Positions 35,665 to 50,303 are shown, numbered from the stretch's first letter. The stretch is 64,000 nucleotides of DNA from Erpobdella octoculata (GCA_963978895.1 OZ022246.1:6610432-6674431); one strand, 5' to 3'. Notes: generated by a model from the letters alone, not told the origin. Numbers and translations are program-made.

Positions 35665-35830
35665 ATGATAGTTTATAGTCCTTTACACCAAGTGTTTTAA
35701 GACTGAATTGTCTGTATATAGGAAGCACATAAGTACTTCCTGTCGTGGATCAAAGTTTGATCTTTTCAACTGTCCCTCCTCCTTTATCCAGGCTTGGGAC
35801 TGGCTCGCAATTAGCGAGGCGGAGTTGTAA
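35665..35830 (+). repeat. Dispersed repeat family R1, copy 1
   Basis: Begins GTCCTTTACACCAAGTGTTT, contains AAGTACTTCCTGTCGTGGATC and ends AACTGTCCCTCCTCC. Two further copies are at 36,255-36,390 and, inverted, at 56,855-56,985. The short length and conserved start suggest a SINE or MITE; no pol III boxes are evident. Confidence 0.6.
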
Positions 35831-36254
35831 GGTATACTAGCTAACGTGAACGTTTATAGTTAGAAACTCAAATTCTTAATCAGTTTGAAATAAATAAAAT
35901 AATATGTATATAAATAAATTTAAACACAAAACGACTATACGTAATGGAGGTGTGTTCGTGGTACGTTGATGTTTTTTCGAGATTTGTAATTACCACACTC
36001 CAGCCAATGAAAAACTGAGCATTTTTATTTGTGTAATTTATGGAAGAGAATTTCTTCAATGCTGTGTCTTTTATATTTGTATTCAAGAAAACCTGCTAAA
36101 TTTAACTTCCCTACAACCTCTACAAAGGACCAAGGTACTTTATACATATGGAGTACCTTGATCTTCCATGGAGCATTTTTGTTTTATAATAAGTTTTCCA
36201 CAAAAACGCAATAAAAAGGAATAAGCAATATCCAAAATTCTTAAAAAATTTTTA

Positions 36255-36390
36255 GTCCTTTAATCTTTTACACCAAGTGTTTTAAGACTGAGATGGCTGT
36301 CTGTAGGAGTAGGACGCACCTAAGTACTTTCAGTCGTAGATCATGTTTTATCTTTTTAACTGTCCCTCCTCCCTTCAGGGACGTAAATTA
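36255..36390 (+). repeat. Dispersed repeat family R1, copy 2
   Basis: Same order as copy 1: TTTACACCAAGTGTTTTAAG, CTAAGTACTTTCAGTCGTAG, AACTGTCCCTCCTCCCTTC, with moderate divergence. Confidence 0.6.
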
Positions 36391-36959
36391 AGCATTTTCT
36401 AGAAAGGGGAAAAGTTTTTCCAACATTATTTAGGTTATTGGCAAGGTTACCCTGAGTTACTCGAGTTTTTTGCTTAGTTTTTTCTTTTTTTGCCAAAAAA
36501 AAACATTTTTTTTTATTTTTCAATTTTTTTTATCAACGAGGACTACCTCCATACTAAATATTGCTTAGATTGCTTCTGTAGTTTGGATGTCATAAGCGAC
36601 TACCCAAACATTACCTTTTATATCTATACTAGAGTTTTGTTGCTGACAACAATCGCCTGTCTAATTACCACGTTTTTATTAACTTGCTTTCTTGTCCCTC
36701 TGTTTGTTTGTTCATGTCCTGACTGACTGATAACGCCGAGCTAAAATGCCTCATCCTAAAAACGTGAAATTTGGAATTTATATTACTTTTAAAACGTAAG
36801 CGTAAGCGCCCACTAAAAGAGGTTTTTTTTTTAAATTATGCTCCTGAGAAGATGAAACAGGAAAACAAACTTCTCTAAAACAACGCATACCTAAAAAACC
36901 ATAAAAGAGAAAATTTTTGAAATTTGTTATCTAGATTTTTCCTGAAAAATAAAAAAATA

Positions 36960-37215
36960 TGTGCTTCGCTATTTTTTGAAAATTTGGTTTCCAGGACCTC
37001 AAATGCGCGGTAGAAAATAGGGTTGTTTTTTTTTAAAGAATAACTACTACTCAAAAACAGTAAGTGCTACAGGGGCAAAAATTGATATTTAATATTTACT
37101 CAAAAAATAAAGATAGACGTGTTTTTACCAATTTTTGATAATTTGTTTTCCAGGATTTCAAATGTGGGGTGGAAAAAGGATTATTTGTTTAAAAACTCTA
37201 AAAACAAAAAATGTG
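36960..37215 (+). repeat. Decayed satellite-like repeat, block 1
   Basis: Two diverged units about 160 bp apart share the core CAGGAYTTCAAATGTGGGG with TGGAAAA after it (36,993 and 37,152) and the lead-in GTGTTTTTACCAATTTTTGA. Further units occur at 40,600-41,335. Confidence 0.6.
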
Positions 37216-37357
37216 AAAGTTTTGAAACTTAGTACCGAGATTTTAGGGCCTTAATGTATAGTAAAAAAAAATTGGAGACTTATTGTAAAACCCTTCCAAT
37301 GCGTTCCATTGATAGAAAAAATACACTGTGCAAAAAATTTTGCAAATTGGACAATAT

Positions 37358-38420
37358 TTAGAGGTGGCCCCCGAGGTTTGAAATTTTCCAAAAACAGTCA
37401 AATATGAATTTGTAATTTGGCACAAAATGAAGCAGCCATAGCTCGTAAAAAGAAGTTGGTTGATGCTTATATGAAATTTGTGTGTCATTGAATTGCCAGT
37501 TGTCTTGAAATCTTTTGACGATAAGGATTTCTAGAGCAGTTAATTTTCTGGTTGTCTCCTTAATAGCCGTTTCAACGATTAATCCTATAATATGATGGTG
37601 ACATGCCAAGAACAATATATATTTATCCAGTTTTGGTTCATTATGGAAACAAGCCCCATTTCGATGGCCAGTGTTTAATGCTCTTGTGTCAAAGCATAAA
37701 GCATAATGATAAAATTGAGATCCCATGTTTCCAGGCAATTGATCACGACTGCTGCTTGAGCTTTTCCTGTTCTAAAGTGGCTTTGTCACTCTAAGCAGCT
37801 ATTTAACACCGACTCTGTAAATTAGAGTTTTAAGACCATCTATGTGCTCTTATGAAGTTAAATCTTTCATTTGTTTTCCATCCCAATCAACGATCAAATT
37901 CTGATTTCAGATTTTCAAGTTGTTGTGACTTGGTGGCTTGCTCTTGCTTGATTAATACAGTTCCTGATGATGTTTACAAACTATTATCGTAAACAACGTT
38001 TGATGCAACTTTGATGCTAACAAATGTTGCATTCCTTGAAAAAATCCTAGTTTTGTCCAGAGCCGAAACAAGTCCAGGAGTCATAATGTTGATTATTGCT
38101 CTATTCATCTCTAATACACCATTAACATCTCTAATACACAATTAACATCACCTAAGTCTTGAACTGGATCTTGATCTTCATTCTCTTCTACATTATTTGA
38201 TGCTGTTAATGAATCTGACTTAAGAATAATCTGACTTGTTGAAGCTTTGATCTTATTGTGTGTTTGCATTCTTGTATTTGCATTTGCCTCTCAGCGTTTT
38301 TGAGCTCGCCGGTTTTAAGTCACCGAACACTGTCACAGGACCAATTGATCCTGGGCATTTATTTTGTCTCTGAAAAGGCAGGACTTCTCTTTCTTCTTGG
38401 ATGAGCATGAGCAATTTTAA
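37358..38420 (-). pseudogene. Relic of a transposon-encoded protein
   Basis: The minus strand has a 126-codon frame with LDKYILFLACHHHIIGLIVE and LIVKRFQDNWQ, and upstream fragments such as EEREVLPFQRQNKCPGSIG. This order (LxWLACRHHIYE, FKRFxxxW) is familiar from repetitive uncharacterised proteins in hydra and insect genomes that are thought to be transposon-encoded. Stops and frame changes show decay. The family name cannot be fixed without a search. Confidence 0.4.
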
Positions 38421-38967
38421 AAAGATCTATCATTATTTTACAAAGTTGTAGATCTTTCCAGTCAGTGAACACTTTTTCCAGTTTAAAGATTGAAAACTGA
38501 AAAAAACAAACTGGAATCCTTATTTTCTCTAAATAGAAGATATAAGCTGGATTGTAGATCGACTTGCACCATAAAGTGTTTTTTACAAAGTTGTATTTAG
38601 GTTACAATCTCTGTTTTTGTGTGTGTGTGTGTGTGTGGCTTTCTCTGTACGCAAATCCTGCAAGAGAAATTTAACCAGCTTTTTGACTAGCTAGGAAGCT
38701 GAAGCTTTCACCATAGCTTTATATTAGACTAGCGGGGTACCCGGCGTTGCCCGGGGTTTTTAGAAGTTTTTCTAATGCTTGTCTTTCTCGCTTCCGTTTC
38801 CTTCCCCACTTGCTCTCCCGTTCCCGGTCGCTTTCTCGCTCCCGGTAGGTTTTTCGCTCCCGGTAGCTTTCCCGCTCCCGGTCAGTTTCGCTTTCCCGCT
38901 TTCGCTTGCTTTCCCGGTCGCTTTCTTTTCCCGCCCGCTCGCTATTTCGCTCTCAGTTGTTTTTCCG

Positions 38968-39960
<993 letters not shown>

Positions 39961-40599
39961 TGACAATACTTGATTCAATTAAAAAAATAAAATAATTTGA
40001 ACACCGTTCGTATTTCTAAATCGAGTTTATTTGGAATAAAAGTTTGTGTTGAAAAACTCGTTTTTTCCTTTACATGTTTCTTTTCTTTATGTAGCTAAAG
40101 AAAGTTGTCCAACTGCTTGCTAATAAGATGGCAACTTAACACCACGAATTTCAGCTTTATAAGCTGGTCAAACAAATCTGTAATTTAACGCTGTGATGTA
40201 CCAACTAATAACTACTGATTTCTAGGTTTACCTTGGGAAAACGTTTTTCACATGAAAATCATTCTTTTAGTACTGAATCGATAGAAAACCGAATTTTGGG
40301 ATAATTCATAAAAGTTCTAAATAACTAACAAAAAAATTTTTTTTTTTAGTTTTTGTTGAATTGATTATAATATACCTGTTTGTAGTAAAAGAATACTTAG
40401 TAATATTAATTGATTTCAAATTAATAGCACTAAAAATTCATTTTTTTTGCATTGCACTTTCAGTCAACATTTAAAAAAATTAGACCCCTAGGGCAACCCT
40501 TAAATATTTTCCAAACACAAAACAATTTTATACAGAGTGTTTTTGATGTATATGGAACAATTTGAGGGGGTTTTATGTGAACATTTCAAAAAAAATTTT

Positions 40600-41335
40600 A
40601 AGGGCCACCTTACAAAATAACAAAATGCGTGTTTTTATAATTTTTGAAAATTTAGTTTTCAGGACTTCGAATGTGGAGTAGAAAATATGTTCATATTTTT
40701 TTAGAATAACTGCCACTCAGAAACTGAAAATACTACAGAAATAAGACTATGAATATAAATTTGGGGTGGAGTAAAGAATTATTTGCTTGAAAACTCAATA
40801 ACTGGAAATGTAAAAACATTAAAATTCAGAATAAAGGGTTTAAAAAAAATACGTGCTCCATTATTTTTCGAAAAATTAGTTTACATGCTTTAAGCTTTTG
40901 TGTCCGTAAAGGCTGTATTTTAGGATCTTCAAATGGGCCAGGCCAAACCTGAAATCAAGGTGGGACAAGCCGAGATTTTTAGCCAAATTTATAAAATTTT
41001 ACCTAGGCCTGTTAAAACAGGCCGGGCCCATTTTAGACGGGCCGGACCAGGCCTGGTTTTGGCTTATGAAACGGGCCGGGCCAAGTTGTCGACGGGCCGG
41101 GCCGTAAAAATCGGCCCGTGCAGTACTCTACTACCCCTCAAATGCGGGGTGGAAAAAAGGAATTTTTGCTTAAAAACTCCAAGAACTAAAATGTGAAATT
41201 TTGCAATTTAGTACAAAAATTATTTTTTACAAAATACTTATTTGTAAAATTTATGAAAATTTTGTTATCAGGACTTCAAATGTGGGGTGGAAAATATGGT
41301 TATATTATTTTAGAATAACTGCCACTCGGAAACGG
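40600..41335 (+). repeat. Decayed satellite-like repeat, block 2
   Basis: Further units of the family at 36,960: CAGGACTTCGAATGTGGAG (near 40,660), TTTGGGGTGGAGT (near 40,757), CTCAAATGCGGGGTGGAAAA (near 41,136) and CAGGACTTCAAATGTGGGG (near 41,271), each followed by AGAATAACTGCCACTC or a related tail. A GC-rich hAT-like insert interrupts it at 40,930-41,130. Confidence 0.6.
40930..41130. mobile_element. hAT-like element with GGCCGGGCC arrays
   Basis: GC-rich island in AT-rich DNA, made of variants of GGGCCGGGCC. The right edge on the minus strand reads TAGAGTACTGCACGGGCC, similar to the TAGGGCTGTGCGGG end of the element at 61,505. Both edges of the island abut satellite units. Confidence 0.5.
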
Positions 41336-41419
41336 AAAATATTACATATATGAAAATCAGTATTAAGATGCTACTTAGAAATTAAAGTTACACATGTTTT
41401 ACCATTTTCTTGTTATTTT

Positions 41420-41490
41420 TTGGCTTCCAGTTGCTGGACCTAAAATCCGGAATCAACTTCTGGCTGAGGTCACCTCTGCAGTAGTCTGCT
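41420..41490 (+). mobile_element. Tiny non-LTR retrotransposon fragment
   Basis: Reads PVAGPKIRNQLLAEVTSA, matching the VAGPRxWNxLPxExRSA segment of CR1/L2-type ORF2 C-termini. Only about 25 codons remain. Confidence 0.4.
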
Positions 41491-41779
41491 GCAGTCACCA
41501 TAGATTTATACTATATATACCTAGACACGCAATGCACCGAATGTGCCTATTGTAAGTAGCGAGGACATATCGAAGGGAAATTTTATGCCACTTGTATCAC
41601 GTGATCAACGGCGTTTTAGGTTTATGCCACAAGCACAGCTATCTTTAGGATTTTTTACTTTAAAATTACGCAAAAAATTTGTTTCAAATATTGTAATGAA
41701 AAAAAAATGGATTGGTAAATTGAATCAGGATCAGTAAATCATCGATTCGTTGTTCTTTACATCTGTTTTTGAGGTTATG

Positions 41780-42125
41780 TTTGAACTCACTTCATGCAGC
41801 TGAAAATTTGTTCGTTTTCAACTGAAGTCACCAGCAATGTCAGAACAAAGTCGATCACTCTGAGAAGCTTACTAAAACCGTTTGGAAGATGGCTCACAAG
41901 TGTCTTTGAATATTGTGAGTTGGACCTATTTCTAATGATTGTAGACAACGACTGTGCTGTAGACAGCTGTGAGGGAATCAACATTGCATCGATACCACTA
42001 GTAGGGTAAAGAACTTGCAGTTATTGGTAATGGCCGAACTGTGCTTATGGCCAAACCGAACTAGAACTCTACATCTAACCGAACCGAACCCAAACTTTAG
42101 AAAAAGGGTTCAATTCCCTTATCTA
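41780..42125 (-). pseudogene. hAT transposase C-terminal relic with subterminal repeats
   Basis: The minus strand reads VTSVENEQIFSCMK, the hAT C-terminal dimerisation motif (PVTSxENERxFSxMK). Next to it, at 42,025-42,120, are CCGAACCGAACCC repeats, and the edge reads on the minus strand TTAGATAAGGGAATTGAACC, like the end at 655. A decayed autonomous copy of that family is likely. Confidence 0.55.
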
Positions 42126-42129
42126 ATAC

Positions 42130-43722
42130 ATACAGAATCGATTGGTTGAAATCAAAGTTTTTACGGTCCGCTTGTTTTTTGCCAATAACACTTAAAATAA
42201 AAAGGTTTTTTTTAAATTATTTCAAAAATTTTCCTCAATGGAAACTGCCTCCATGCCAAATTTTGTTCCAAGTGCTCCAGCGGTTCGGAAGTGATTGCTG
42301 AAGAAAGACTAGGGAAACAGAAACGTTAACATTTAACAAAAATTTATTTTCACTCAAATAACTAATATGAAATCAAATTCAATTACCAAACAGAGAAAAA
42401 ATGTACAATCTACAATTGACAACAGAAAATACTGCCACACGTGGTTTTGATATCATTCTAAAAGAAAACAAATAAATTATATATCCATTGCTTGAATATT
42501 GTGGTTGGCTTATTATCATAAATTTGAGCAGGATTCATTTAAATGTATGAAAAAAAAAATTGCAAAACTTCGAAAGGAATGTAAGAATGAAAAAGACATC
42601 CAACCTAAGAATGAAATTTTCACTGACATTAAAACATCAAAAAAGAAAAAGGTAACATTGAATAAACGAGGCAGAGCAATAAATATGCAAACATTCAATT
42701 AAAATATCAACAAAGAATTTCTGCAACGACTTCAAGCTCAACAACACAAGTCATTGTTTGTCGAATTCACAGTTGTTATTAGTAAGGAGGGAAATAAAAT
42801 TTAAAAGAATATCTTGCATTACCTTATTGGCATAGATGTTTAATATTACCATCATGTGCAAATTTCTTTTAATAAGCAGGCAATACATATTATAGCCATT
42901 ATAAATAAGTATCAAACTAATCAATATACAAGCTTAAGTTTGGGAGTTGAAAATAATATGAGATGCATTCAAAGATAAAGTAGCTATGAAGATTGCAAAA
43001 ATATCAAGAAGACAATCACATGTGAGAGCTGGCATTACACACACACACATACATAGAGGAAGCTGGGCATGAAATTGTAGAACTTTACAGAACTCTAAGC
43101 ACACTGGAATAACTGATGATTATCTGTACGAGCACCAGAGTTGCATCGACAACAAGAACGAGATTCACCAGAAAACTGGAGATGACTTATTCTATGACTT
43201 CATTTAAAACACCATTTTCTAGATTAATACAAAACAACAACAACTTGCATTACAAATATCTAGTCTGAATTCCACATATGTAAATAACAAACCTGCCAAT
43301 AATAAAAAAAAACTCTTTAAAGTTTCAACCAAATCTTTGCAACACAAAGTGGTCAGAAGCAGGTTGAAATAATAAAGCAGGTTGAAACTTTATTTATTTT
43401 ATGAGATCGCTTCGTTCACAAGTAGTCACGTGTCACGATACAAAAACAATACAAGTGAATAAATAAAATGGAAACATAAAAAATGTAAAGAAACTGAGTT
43501 AAATAGTTTAATTAGGACTAGAACTTGTTCAGGTCATCCATAAAAAATGAGCCAGATTTATGTTCAGACGACGTTCCATTTTTTTTTTAGAAAAATATAC
43601 ACAAAAATCAGTCAAGGTTTTCAAATAATGAACTTGAACAAAAAAAACTATATAAATAATTTTAAGAAACAAAACTCAATAATCAGATAAGATGAAGCTT
43701 ATATATACAGACAACAGAAGTT
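42130..43722. other. Gene-free stretch and DDIT4-like 3' UTR
   Basis: Only short Lys- and Asn-rich frames (for example 42,499-42,702). On the minus strand an AATAAA at about 43,389-43,394 could end the DDIT4-like transcript. Confidence 0.35.
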
Positions 43723-45851
43723 TCACTGTTGACTAAACATTGCCTGACTGTGACTCGTATAATGCTTCACCTTCTCCAGCTTGTAACCCTGGCCGACGTA
43801 TACCATAGTTTGCCTACGACTGCTCAACTTACAGCAGATGATATTTGGGAGCATGAGGGCTAACTGTTTCAGGTCAGGCCATCTTCTCTCGTCCTCTTTT
43901 AACGTCAGAATGATCTCATACAAATTCTCTGAATCTTCATTCCTATTATTATAATAAGTTTGAAATAATTAACCAGGAAATTAGTTTGTAACTATAAAAA
44001 TTCTTAACTTCTGTACACACTTAAGTCATTGTAGTTAATCAGAAAGGATAACTGACAAAAAATCTCACTTCAACTGACAGAGCTCCGAATCACATCCATC
44101 AAAGTTAAGACGAACATTGAGACTGCCCCCATCGACACCTTTCGGTTCAAGTTGCGACATCCTCACCACGTCTGCACAAATTCTTCTGATCAAATCAACA
44201 GGGCATAACAGACGACACGACCTGCCCCTGATCTCGTGATCTTTCCCTAGTGCAACGCTTAATTTTTTTCTCAGTGTTTCGACACTTTCAAGGTCCAGTT
44301 CTTCCTCGAATGTTCCATAGGCCCCGTTGGGTTCTTGGTCTGGTGCGCTCGACATGGCTACAATAAAAATTATAAGCTAAATTAGACGGAATTTAGATCT
44401 TCATAACAAAGATGCTAAGAGTATCAAGAAAATTAATTTGACCTGATATAAGCTTAAATGAATCATTTCTGATAGCGGGAAAGAAAACAGCACCAAGAGA
44501 GAAAAACCTCTAAAAATCCTGGACAAAGCCACATAATAGCCATACTATTTGTTTTATACAAATTATAATAATTATTTTTGATGGAATCATTTATTTTATA
44601 AAGTCAAACTTACTATGTTCAACAATAATGAGTTTTGGCAGGACAGAAAAAAGTTTAAAGTTAAAATTTTATCTCAATAATTTTCTTTTATTTTAAATAC
44701 AATATTTTAAGAACCATATTTTAATTTTTCCAATATATTTTTTTCTAACTTATCACTCCTTACTAAACTGGTTGTCTATATAACAAGTCTGTCTTAATTT
44801 CTAAATTGTGTATGAATAATAAACAACCATCTACGCTTCGACCGTCACATATATTCGACTATAAAGGCTTGCAACTATCATATACAGGCCCTGAAACACA
44901 TTTGCCCTCTACTCTCTACTGAGACTGCTACCACACTTGCATTCAGCCTAGTCACATCTAGACTGGACTAATGCAACTCTCTGCTCTTTGTAATTTCATC
45001 AACACGCTTAAGTAAACTTTTCAGCGTGTTCAGAACCACCTCGCCAAAGTCACCACCAATTCATCCACGGTCACTTCCTCATCTTCTTACCTCTGCAAAC
45101 TTCCTTGGCTCCCAATAGAATATAGAATTATTTTCAAGATATTGCTACTAACTTACAAAACTCTCAGCACTAATAACCCATCTTACTTAATTAAACTTAT
45201 CACCATTAGGACCAACGATAGACAACTCTGTTCTTCCAACTATCTCTCACATTTCCAACAGTTTAGCCACTCAAAACTAACCAATAGTTCGTTCAGCTAC
45301 AGCTCCCAGCCATCTGGAATTCACTGCCATCAATAAAATCTTCCCCAGGTCTGACGTCGTTCAAAAACTTTTAAAGACCTATCTTTTTTTTGAAGGCATT
45401 TGGACGAAATTCTGTGCGCCTCTGAAGCTCTGCTACTGGCGCTTTATAAATTGACTTATTATTATTATTAAAATAATAAAATTTTGTTTTTATTTCTGTT
45501 ATATTCATGTTTTTTTAGTTGATTTAAGCTTACATTGCTTCAAAATAATTTCAGACCCTAAAGCTTATTTATAAAAAAAAATACAAGCCAATTGTAAGAA
45601 ACCGAGTTCTTACTTGGTGTTACATGGTTTGTTGAGACTTTTTCATCTCCACTGCCGTCTTGATTTTCCCAGTTCTGAAGATAATCAGCCTCAATGACAT
45701 TGTACAAACTACAAGCACTGGCCCTGTTGCTCTCGCTTGAACCAATGCTTGATTTCGTTGCCAGAAAACTCTCCTTCAGATGTGATGTTGTATCCATCAA
45801 AAGTCTTTTGTAAAGTTCAAAGTTTTTTCTTTTTGATTTACTAAAATGCAT
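43723..45851 (-). CDS. DDIT4/REDD1-like mTORC1 inhibitor
   Basis: Relative of vertebrate REDD1/REDD2 (DDIT4, DDIT4L) and fly Scylla/Charybde, stress-induced cytosolic proteins that lower mTORC1 activity through TSC2 (family knowledge). Exons on the minus strand 45,851-45,614, 44,357-44,069 and 43,942-43,723; donors GTAAGA and GTGAGA; phases 1 and 2 agree; 747 nt, 248 residues (human REDD1 232). The RTP801_C domain begins near residue 100: LRKKLSVAL, RSCRLLCPVDLIRRICADVV, RMSQLEPKGVDGG, LYEIILTLKEDERRWPDLK, TMVYVGQGYKLEKVKHYTS. The first 80 residues are Ser/Asn-rich and not conserved. An ATG at 44,355 just inside exon 2 could serve a shorter form. Exon 1 may itself begin at a splice acceptor (GCATTTTAG at its head), so the true start could lie upstream. 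Confidence 0.85.
44990..45475 (+). mobile_element. CR1/L2-type non-LTR retrotransposon 3' fragment
   Basis: Plus-strand frames read FQRVQNHLAKVTTNSS, LPWLPIEYRIIFKILLLTYK and TLSTNNPSYLIKLI, then lose frame. The 3' end reads CASEALLLALYKLTYYYY and closes in a TTATTATTATTA tail, typical of L2-like elements. It lies antisense in DDIT4-like intron 1. Confidence 0.75.
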
Positions 45852-46602
45852 ATTTTGAAATTTGAATAAGAACTAATTTTTCTAAATTACTCCTGCTGTA
45901 ATTCAGCTTGACTTAGCTAACTCGACTTACTAAAGACACTCACGAAGCTTTAAGAGAATTTCGAAATATATCAAATTTTCACTAGAGAGACTAGGAGTGT
46001 GCCACTATCATTATTTTATATATAAAGTAACTAATAAGTAGACGATACGGGAGTGGCACCAGATCACGAGTATCACAAGAATCAAAAATACGTGTAGGAG
46101 ATAATTACTGAGACTTGTCGTGTGAACACGTACTTATTCACAAAGTTTAACGAACTAATAACTAAATTATAGTATATTAAATAGTAACTAGTTCCGCCGA
46201 TTCATACAGTTAAAAATAGAATACCAGATAAACCCCAGCCCACGCATAAACACTTACTGTGAACCAAGATCCTTAAATATTTCAGAGATGACAGGCAGAA
46301 TCAGGCGAAGACCTATTTAACAAATACACAGAATATATCTTTCCGAACAACAATCAGCGAAGCCACTTTTGTTTTCACGACTGACAATTAATGGAGAGCT
46401 CAACTGGAAAACCTCGAAAAAACACAGTCCTTGTTCGAAAAATTAAATTCTTACAGCTTTTTTTGATGATTTTATTTTTTATAAATTAAAATTACTTTAT
46501 ATTTTTTTAACATTCAGCGACAAAACCATGTTAGAAACACCTATATATAAAACGAACGCTTCTATAAGCGTGGGTAAAAAGTTGCAAAACCACAGCATTT
46601 CC
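45852..46602. other. Upstream region of the DDIT4-like gene
   Basis: No gene. This interval would contain the promoter and any 5' noncoding exon of the minus-strand DDIT4-like gene, but no TATA box or response element is distinctive enough to name. Confidence 0.3.
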
Positions 46603-48373
46603 AGGAGTGTCATTTCAGCAAAACCTTGGGGGGGTGGGGGGTGGGAAAAAAACAATTTTCAAACCCACAGTCTCCAAAATTTTATCTTCGTAATGCTATA
46701 CTTTTTCTCCCAAAATCGAAAATAGTTAGGTAATAGGTAACTGAGGGGGTAGTCGCAGATACTTTAAAAAATCAGAACTTTATGCACTTCTCCCTAAAAT
46801 AAGTTTTAGCCCGTGGCAGATTTTTGGAGAACCAACGTAGTCCGCCCTCATTTTGTCCTCTTAAAAAAACTTTTTTTTATTAACTTATCATTGCTTTTCA
46901 AATTGTCAGATGCATATCTATACAAGTAAAAATGTAACTGTTCGTTTGTTACATGCCAATGATCTCCGGAAATTTTAAACATTGATTTGAAATTTGGAAA
47001 CAACATAGTTCTTATTAAAACAAATCTTTCTATCTATTTAAAAAATAAACGACATGTTATTTTACGTTTTATGAGTTTATGAGCAAAAAACTTTTTATTG
47101 AGAACCCATCGGTAATCTTGAGTGCATTTAGTCACGTACGGTCTGTTATATACCCTAAGCACTTAAGTACAAAATCCCAAGCCCGGTTTTGTCCATTTTA
47201 TAAGCACAGAATCTCACGACTCGGCAGTTTCGCAATTTGGTAACAACTTTGATCATTGCTGTATGGGTACAATTTTGTTAAGGTTGTAGGTACTGATGAG
47301 GAAATGGCGAAACAGGGTGCAAATATTTAAAAATATTTTAATGTTTTTAAATAAAAATCAATAATCCTATTGGCTAACGCATAGCGCTTCCCCTGGCTCC
47401 CAAAATCCTGTATCCAGCTTTGATGGCTACTTTTCTATAAAAAAACAATTCCTAAAACTTTTATACTTTTTTCTTAAAACGCTGATAGCCCGGGAGGAGG
47501 TAGTCACAGCATAGGCGTAACTAGACGGCCAAAAAGGGGGGGGGGGTTATGGTTCTGTAAAAAAACAATTTTTTTTAATTTGTTTTTTTTATAAATAAAG
47601 GATAAAATGATGTTGTAAACAAACATAAATGATAAATATTCATAACAAGTTTTATAAAACAATGTTTTAATAGTTTAATAAGCAATTCGATAGCTAAGGA
47701 CTAAGGTGATGACGATAATGGCGCCAGCTCGCAATTTTTCGATTCTGACTGGCAAAATAGTGGGTCAAAGTTACGGTGTTAGGGGGACTTTATAGCAATG
47801 AAAATTTCCAATAATATATATTAATAACGCTTTAAGACATGGAAGCAAAACTAAAGTTGTGGGACCCAAAACAAGAAAGTTGTAAGAAAAATAAAATGTG
47901 GATCAAACTTCCAGACGCAAAATCATGTATATCTATCCGCAATATCTAGGTGAAGTCGGCGTGGCCAAGTGTATTCATTGGTCTCGTTGAATGCCCGCAC
48001 TTCTTACGAGTCTCCTGATGTAACCAAAGACTATATAGACGGCTCAACTCAAAAGCATTTCTTTAAAAAATGTATTTGTTATCTTGACTTGTTAACAGAT
48101 TGCATTACAATGCAGGCCCAATTCATAGATTAGATGCAAATTTTGAACCATCTTAAATAATTAACATAAGAATTAAGGTTTTAATTTATATACCAATAGG
48201 GGGGGGGGGGGGTTTCAACCCCAAACCTCCCCTGGTTACGCCTATGAGTCACAGTTACTATTTCAAAAACTTTTTCAAAAACTTCTCCAAAAATGTTGTA
48301 GCTATTTCTTTCAAGAAATAAAAAATTCTAAAAATCGTTAGGCGGGGGCAATTGCAAATGACGCCCCTGAGCA
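46603..48373. mobile_element. hAT-like element with a second element nested inside
   Basis: Left end CAGGAGTGTCATTTCAGC and right end, read inward, CAGGGGCGTCATTTGCAATT form an inverted pair. Diverged internal units (agctgat/gtacttt type) are shared with 14,757-15,105 and 56,370-56,600. A 737-bp element is inserted at 47,510. G-runs up to 14 long are scattered through it. No coding capacity is recognised. Confidence 0.5.
47510..48246. mobile_element. Non-autonomous hAT element with perfect 8-bp target duplication
   Basis: Terminal inverted repeats CATAGGCGTAACTAG and CATAGGCGTAACCAG (14 of 15 match) and an exact 8-bp duplication AGTCACAG at 47,502-47,509 and 48,247-48,254. Long G runs lie just inside both ends. 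No transposase. Confidence 0.85.
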
Positions 48374-49233
<860 letters not shown>

Positions 49234-50303
49234 CTTCAATGAATGAGTTGCACAACAAACACAATGCTTCATACGTCTCTAACAGCTCGCAGGCCACCAG
49301 TCTCCAAATTCATATGCAGACGACCATCCAAGCTCGTGCTGACCAGCGCTCATGTCCGCAAGAGCACGGCTAGCAGTGATAAGGATAGACGGAGCACTCG
49401 ACCTGTAAATGGGTGCATTCCAACATCATTGGATCACCTTGGCGGAATAAAGCTTCCTGTTAACGACGACAACGTTCTAGTGGTTGTTGTCAATATTGTT
49501 GTTGTTGTTGATGGTGTTGATAATGATGTTGGCACGTGACCAAGCGGCTGCACGAAAGCCATCTTTGATACGAAAAGCAAGCAGAATGGACTTGCTGTGT
49601 GGCTGTGAAGAGTAGTGGGAGGAAAATATATGTGTGTGTGCGTGTGGTCAACATGGGGCTCGTGTGTGTGCTATTATATCTATGTGTGTGATATTTTAAC
49701 GTGTTCATTTTTGTGTGTTTACTGGTCAAGAAGGAAAAGATGTAACAAATGTAAATTTGGTATTTGGATTAAGAAAGTATGATAGAATTGATTTGGTGAG
49801 AGTCAAACAAGCGAGATATTTTTTTGTAATTTTTAAAGCTAAATATTGCAAAATAAAATATTTTACTTTTAACGTCTATTGATACATAGTAACTTTAAGC
49901 AAAGCAATTTTTTAAAACCAGCTTTTGTGTGTTAACACTGTTAACAAAAGTTACAAACTAGCTCTGCGTTTAAAGGTTTCCTATCGGAAATCCTGCTTAA
50001 ATCAGGAACGATAAAAAATTATTGTGATCTTTACCAGGTTTGTAATCTTTATCAGATTTAGTTTTTATATTGTTTTTATTTGTTGTTTTATTTTTTTTTA
50101 AATTCTTATTTACAACGAATTTAAAATAAAAAATTACGTTTTTTTTTCGAAGCGGAAATTTCTCGCACTTGAAGAGATCGTATTACACTAAGGTGGCGAC
50201 GAACAAATATGATGTTGCTGCTTCTTCACGCAACTCAATTTCATTAATTTATTATTTTTATCTGCTATTGCAAGGACTTAAATAACGACATTGGAAAATA
50301 ATT
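49234..50303. other. Gene-free stretch
   Basis: No supported gene. GTT- and GT-rich low-complexity DNA at 49,480-49,720 carries short open frames on both strands. Confidence 0.3.
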
